Assembly: GCA_019232625.1 (NCBI GenBank)
Contig: JAFANP010000053.1
Coordinates: 62,001-126,000, forward strand
From: Alphaproteobacteria bacterium
GTDB taxonomy: Bacteria; Pseudomonadota; Alphaproteobacteria; Sphingomonadales; Sphingomonadaceae
Length of the DNA stretch: 64,000 nt
Direction: 5' to 3'
The stretch's first letter is position 1, and the number at the start of each line of letters is the position of its first letter. The translations under genes were made by a program, and so were the position numbers. Below are positions 60,278-64,000 of the stretch, piece by piece. The notes beneath the pieces are model-generated. The model did no database searches, was not told the origin of the DNA, and was given only the letters and a program-made list of their open reading frames with translations.

Positions 60278-60489
60278 TTCGTGCGGGAAGGCGCGCATAT
60301 CGGGGGAGCGGGCTTTCCTGTCAAGCGCGCCACGGCGGGGCGGGCGCGGCCCCCTGAAGGTTCGGGCGCCCAGGAGCAAAGGGGTGGAAGCCGGGTCGAG
60401 GTCCCGATCCTTGCGACGGCGCCCGTTCCCGGCCCCGGCCGAAGCGCGCGGCGCTTCAACCTCGGGCGATCAGGCTCTAGGGACGGTCC

Positions 60490-61074
60490 ATGTGCAACGA
60501 TTATCGGATGCGGGTCGAGCTCGGCATGATCCGCGAGGAATTCAGCCAGCTGCGGATCCCGCTCCGCTTCCCCGAGGGCATGCCCAATCTCGAGCCGCGG
60601 GACGACGTCCGGATCACCGACCGGGCGCCGATCGTGCGCTGGCAGGAGGAGGGGGCGGAGCTCGTCCAGCGGCGCTGGAGCTGGCCCGGCGCGGGCGGCA
60701 AGCCGGTCTACAATTTCCGCTCGGACGGCCGCGAATTCGGCTCCGGCCGCTGCCTGATCGTCACCGACGGCTTCTACGAGTTCACCGCCCCGCCGGCGCC
60801 GCGGCCGGACAAGCGCAAGGACAAGTGGCTCTTCACCCTGGCCGGGGAGCCGTGGTTCTGCATCGCCGGGCTGTGGCGCTCGGCGCCCGACGTGGGCGAG
60901 GCCTTCACCATGCTGACGACGCCGCCGGGACCGGACGTCGCCCCCTTCCACAACCGCCAGGTGGCGGTGCTGACCCGCGACAAATGGGCGGACTGGCTGA
61001 GCGGCGCCCGTCCCGCCCCCGAGCTGATCGGCATGTGCCCGGGCGGAACCCTCAAGGTCGAGCGCGCCGGCTAG
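60490..61074 (+). CDS. SRAP-family (YedK/HMCES) DNA-crosslinking protein
   Basis: A 194-residue protein with the catalytic Cys2 (MCNDYR), which crosslinks to abasic sites in single-stranded DNA. The Asn in VYNFRSD, Glu in DGFYEF and His in PFHNRQ match the family positions, although the flanking residues are less usual. It lies alone between the tRNA gene and apaG. Confidence 0.85.
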   Translation: MCNDYRMRVELGMIREEFSQLRIPLRFPEGMPNLEPRDDVRITDRAPIVRWQEEGAELVQRRWSWPGAGGKPVYNFRSDGREFGSGRCLIVTDGFYEFTAPPAPRPDKRKDKWLFTLAGEPWFCIAGLWRSAPDVGEAFTMLTTPPGPDVAPFHNRQVAVLTRDKWADWLSGARPAPELIGMCPGGTLKVERAG

Positions 61075-61144
61075 CCGGCCACCTCGCCGCCGCACGCGCC
61101 GCGGGCGGTTGACGCCCGGCGCCTATGGGTGGAGTTAAGCGCCT

Positions 61145-61543
61145 GTGAAAAATCTCTTTCCCCACAGCGCCACGACGGGCGACGTGACGGTGCGGGTCTC
61201 CGTCTCCTTCCTGCCCGAGCAGTCCGAGCCGGCGCGGGGACGCTGGTTCTGGGCCTATCACGTGCGGATCGAGAATGGCGGCGCGCGCAGCGTCCAGCTC
61301 GTCTCGCGGGAATGGCGGATCAGCGACGGCCGCGGCGGCCGCCACGACGTCAAGGGCGAAGGCGTGGTCGGCGAGCAGCCGATCATCGAGCCGGGCGGAT
61401 CGTTCGACTATGTCTCGGGTTGTCCGCTGACCACCCCCACCGGATCGATGGAGGGCCTCTACAGGATGGTCGGAGAGGACGGCCGCACCTTCGACGCGGA
61501 GATCCCCCGCTTTCCGCTGATCGCGCCCGCGGTCGCGACCTGA
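61145..61543 (+). CDS. apaG: ApaG-domain protein
   Basis: A 132-residue ApaG protein (Co2+/Mg2+ efflux-associated family). It shows VRVSVSFLPEQSEP, WFWAYHVRIENGG, the GQPI-like EQPIIEPGGSFDYVSGCPL and TPTGSMEGLYRM motifs. GTG start at 61145. The fold is an Ig-like beta sandwich; the exact function is unknown. Confidence 0.92.
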   Translation: MKNLFPHSATTGDVTVRVSVSFLPEQSEPARGRWFWAYHVRIENGGARSVQLVSREWRISDGRGGRHDVKGEGVVGEQPIIEPGGSFDYVSGCPLTTPTGSMEGLYRMVGEDGRTFDAEIPRFPLIAPAVAT

Positions 61544-61555
61544 ATGGAGATGACG

Positions 61556-62488
61556 ATGCGTGCGCTTCCCCTGTTGCTCCTGATCGTCGCGGGACCGGCC
61601 GCCGCGGCGCCCGCGCGGCCGGCGCCCGCCGCGCCGACCGCCCCCCCGCCCGGGTCGCGGGCGATGACCTGCCCGGTCGGCGGCGCGAGCTTCCAATATC
61701 CGGTCCCCGCCCGTCCCGGCCCGACGGTGGGGGAGAGGCCCGACGGCAAGCCCTACGGCCCGGCCCTGCCCCTGCCGCTGCCCGAATGCCCCGACAACGG
61801 GCTGGTGATGTACAAGGATTATACGCCGGACGAAGCGGCCAAGCTCGCGCCGCTGGTCGGCTCGGAGGCCTATCAGGCGCTCCGCAAGGAGGATGTCTCC
61901 TACTACCGCGCCTATTGGCTGATGAAGCGGATGGGGCTGGGTCCGGAGGATTATCTCTGGGTGCTCCTCCAGGCGAGCTGGCAGGCGGACGACCGGCCCG
62001 AGCTGCGCAAGCGCTACCTTGCCGAGCTGGCCGAGGAATCGGGGCGGGCGACGGCGCGGCCGGCGGACCTGAACTGGATCGGCATGGAGGGCCGCGCCGT
62101 CAACGCGCTGCGCGAGCTCGGCCGCTTCGACGAGGCGGCGGCGCGGATCGAGAAGGTGCCGCTCAAGAGCCTCGACGTCGCCGCGCCCGCCGCCGAGGAT
62201 CGCGGCGCAGCGGCGCAGCAGGCGCGGGTGAAGCGCGCCTGGCTGCATTATTTCCAGCAGATGCAGACGGTGCTCGCCCGAAAGGATTCGTCGCTCGAGC
62301 CGTTCGAGCTGCTGCCGCGCGCCGTCGCCTACGGGCGCTGCCTCGACGCCGCCGCGGCGCTGCAGCCGGTCCAGAAGGCGTTTTGCGACGCCGAGCAGGG
62401 GGGCATCGAGCAGTTCCGAATCGTCCGCGCCAAGGAAGCGCAGGAGCTCGAGGCGCTGCGCCGGTCGCGCGAGGAGAGCGGCCGCTGA
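61556..62488 (+). CDS. Hypothetical secreted protein
   Basis: A 310-residue protein with a signal peptide (RALPLLLLIVAGPAAAAP) and a Pro/Ala-rich linker, then a helical domain with CPVGGASFQYPVP and KDYTPDEAAKLAPLVG. I recognise no family. ATG at 61556 follows GGAG; upstream ATGs at 61544 and 61550 overlap the apaG stop. It converges with the next gene. Confidence 0.75.
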   Translation: MRALPLLLLIVAGPAAAAPARPAPAAPTAPPPGSRAMTCPVGGASFQYPVPARPGPTVGERPDGKPYGPALPLPLPECPDNGLVMYKDYTPDEAAKLAPLVGSEAYQALRKEDVSYYRAYWLMKRMGLGPEDYLWVLLQASWQADDRPELRKRYLAELAEESGRATARPADLNWIGMEGRAVNALRELGRFDEAAARIEKVPLKSLDVAAPAAEDRGAAAQQARVKRAWLHYFQQMQTVLARKDSSLEPFELLPRAVAYGRCLDAAAALQPVQKAFCDAEQGGIEQFRIVRAKEAQELEALRRSREESGR

Positions 62489-62494
62489 AGCGGT

Positions 62495-63454
62495 TCAACC
62501 GTCGGCGAGAAAAGCGAGCAGCCGGCTCGTCGCCGCGACCATCCGCCCTTCGTCGAGCCGCGCCGCCGGGTCGTTCCAGCCGATCGAGGCCGCGAGCCAG
62601 GTGCCGTCCTTGCGGCGCAGGAGGAAGCTGAGGTTGAGCACGCCGCCCTCCGACCCGCCCTTGTAGCCGACATAGTCGTAGCCGCGCCCGAGGTCGGGCA
62701 GGCCGGGGTTGATGGCGAGGAGGGCGAGCGCGGTCGCGTCGCCGCTGCGGCGCAGCCAGTCGAGGGTGCGGACGACGTCGGCGGTCGAGGCGAACCACTC
62801 GACGCTGTCGATCGAGGCCGGCGGACCGGCGAACAGCTTCGGGTCGACGCTCTCCAGGCTTCGCCCCCCTATCTCGGCGAGAAGAGCGCGGCGCCCCGCC
62901 TCTCCGGCCGCCGCCCATCGCCCCCGCAACGCCGGATCGCCCGCCTTGAGGAGGAAGGCCTCGCGGGTGGAGAGGAAGGGGCGGAGCCGCCCGGGCGCGC
63001 GGACGCCGAGCCGGGGCAGCAGGGCCTCCACCTTCTCGCGTCCGACCAGCGCCAGCAGGGTGTCGGCCGCGCTGTTGTCGCTCTGCGAGATCATCAGGGC
63101 GGCGAGGCTGTGGAGGGTGAGCGGAGAGCCGCTGGGCCAGGACTGGAGGAAGCCGGAGGGCAGGGACCGCCGCGTCAGCGGCACGACGTCGGTCCAGCGG
63201 CGCTCGCCCGTCTTCACTTCGCGGACCAGCTCGGCGAGGATGAAGAGCTTGAAGGTCGAGCCGACGGCGAGCGGCCGGTCCGGCGCGCGTGCGGCCAGCG
63301 CCTCCGGCTCGCCCCGCCCCAGCCGGGCCGCGAACACCGACACCTCTCCGGGGAGGCCGGCGAGCGCGCCGAGAGCCTCGTCGAGCCCCTCCGCCTTGGC
63401 CTGGGCGGCGCCGAGCAGGACGAGGAGGGCCAGCAGGAGGCGCAGGACGCCCAT
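62495..63454 (-). CDS. Class A beta-lactamase-like serine hydrolase
   Basis: A 319-residue exported enzyme with signal peptide (MGVLRLLLALLVLLGAAQA). The SxxK motif is STFK (GSTFKLF), the SDN motif is in SQSDNSAAD and the third motif reads KGG (YKGGSEGG) instead of KTG. The omega-loop Glu of class A beta-lactamases is not evident, so this may be a broader beta-lactamase2-family hydrolase or peptidase. Confidence 0.78.
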   Translation of the reverse strand: MGVLRLLLALLVLLGAAQAKAEGLDEALGALAGLPGEVSVFAARLGRGEPEALAARAPDRPLAVGSTFKLFILAELVREVKTGERRWTDVVPLTRRSLPSGFLQSWPSGSPLTLHSLAALMISQSDNSAADTLLALVGREKVEALLPRLGVRAPGRLRPFLSTREAFLLKAGDPALRGRWAAAGEAGRRALLAEIGGRSLESVDPKLFAGPPASIDSVEWFASTADVVRTLDWLRRSGDATALALLAINPGLPDLGRGYDYVGYKGGSEGGVLNLSFLLRRKDGTWLAASIGWNDPAARLDEGRMVAATSRLLAFLADG

Positions 63455-63486
63455 GCGCCCGGGACCGGCGGCGCGGACCCGGCGGC

Positions 63487-64000
63487 TCACTCGGGCGCGG
63501 CGAGCCCGTCGCCGGCAAGGTCGAGATACTCGACCCGCGCCTTGGGCGTGCGCTGCTGCATGTGGCTTCCCGTCTCGGGCCCGTAGCCGGCCGTGTAGGT
63601 GTATCGCTCGACCCGGTAGGAATCGAGCGCATTGCCGTTGCCCGGCGTATAGAGGCGGCCCTGGATCGACTGGAGCAGGGGCCCCGCCCAGGAGGTGTCG
63701 CCGTCGTGCCGGAGCACCTTGAGCTCCCCGACCTTCCCCTCGCGGGTCACCCAGAAGCCGACGTCGATCCACTTGTCGTCGAAATTGCCGGCGACGCGCC
63801 GGGTCTCGGAGAAGGAGCCGCTCGTCGCCAGCCGGGTGACGTGGGAGCCGATCTCCATCGTGTAGCCCGCATTGGTGACGTTGGTCTCGGGGTCCAGCTC
63901 CCGCACCGTCATCTCGAAGGGCGGCGCATAGATGAGGACGGGCCGGTTGATCTTGAGGCCGGAAAGCTCCCGCATCAGCAGCGCGGCCTGCTCCTTGTCG
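63487..64000 (-). CDS. TonB-C-terminus-like periplasmic protein, C-terminal part (runs off window)
   Basis: At least 170 residues, entering from the window edge. The segment DVGFWVTREGKVGELKVLRHDGDTSWAGPLLQSIQGRLYTPG resembles TonB C-terminal domain proteins found in sphingomonads. The N-terminus and any signal or TPR repeats lie beyond the window. It is 32 bases upstream of the beta-lactamase-like gene on the same strand. Confidence 0.65.
   Translation of the reverse strand, partial: DKEQAALLMRELSGLKINRPVLIYAPPFEMTVRELDPETNVTNAGYTMEIGSHVTRLATSGSFSETRRVAGNFDDKWIDVGFWVTREGKVGELKVLRHDGDTSWAGPLLQSIQGRLYTPGNGNALDSYRVERYTYTAGYGPETGSHMQQRTPKARVEYLDLAGDGLAAPE

Noticed and set aside
1-64000. CRISPR arrays, prophage, insertion sequences and rRNA
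   Set aside because: I saw no regularly spaced repeats, no phage structural or integrase genes, no transposase and no rRNA sequence.
1-64000. EcfG-type general stress promoters (GGAAC-N16-17-CGTT)
   Set aside because: Several GGAAC sites occur in gaps, but none had a matching -10 at the right spacing.

Overview
This 64 kb window is chromosomal DNA of high GC content, most likely from a sphingomonad or close alphaproteobacterium. The evidence is gene content: FixJ-type response regulators, a FecI/FecR/STN TonB-receptor locus, a cyoABCD quinol oxidase, twin-arginine hydrolases, sphingomonad-style palindromic intergenic repeats and tightly overlapping ATGA gene junctions. No taxonomic marker such as rRNA is present, so this is an inference.

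Region 1 (1-14.9 kb) is a biosynthetic gene cluster that I cannot match to a described class. Leftward it encodes a 45-residue acidic peptide ending in a lone Cys, a hairpin that looks like a terminator or attenuator, and luxE, luxD and luxC homologues. These form a fatty-acid reductase without luciferase, and luxC runs off the window. Rightward it encodes an acyl-CoA synthetase, a GMC oxidoreductase, a ferritin-like diiron protein, a fatty-acyl-AMP ligase fused to an acyl carrier protein, two SagB/nitroreductase-type oxidoreductases, an E1/ThiF-like adenylating enzyme and an SCP2-phytanoyl-CoA dioxygenase fusion. No YcaO, radical-SAM or lanthipeptide enzyme is visible. I read it as a candidate lipid-linked RiPP system.

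Region 2 (15-23.3 kb) holds an exported epoxide hydrolase and other alpha/beta hydrolases, palindromic repeats, and an SDR-EmrB-EmrA operon. Region 3 (23.6-30.3 kb) holds a FecI sigma factor, a FecR anti-sigma factor, a LuxR protein with a degenerate receiver, an STN TonB receptor, a FixJ-type regulator and a single-domain receiver. Region 4 (30.5-41 kb) is an acyl-CoA catabolic operon followed by NDH-2, OmpA-like and OmpW-like genes and a frameshifted acyl-CoA synthetase. Region 5 (41-48.6 kb) is cyoABCD, then a receiver and a large multi-PAS histidine kinase. Region 6 (48.7-64 kb) mixes stress and detoxification genes (Ohr, zinc alcohol dehydrogenase, isochorismatase-like hydrolase, amidohydrolase, DoxX, porin, OsmC, Dps, DJ-1) with a tRNA-Glu and housekeeping genes (SRAP, apaG).

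A 14-bp partly palindromic motif (consensus CATACCWWSRTATG) sits upstream of about twelve transcription units in regions 2-6. In at least six it lies 17-18 bp from a -10-like hexamer and points at the gene. This suggests one regulon tying together hydrolases, efflux, acyl-CoA catabolism, quinol oxidase and stress proteins, possibly controlled by the FixJ-type regulator and PAS kinase encoded here.
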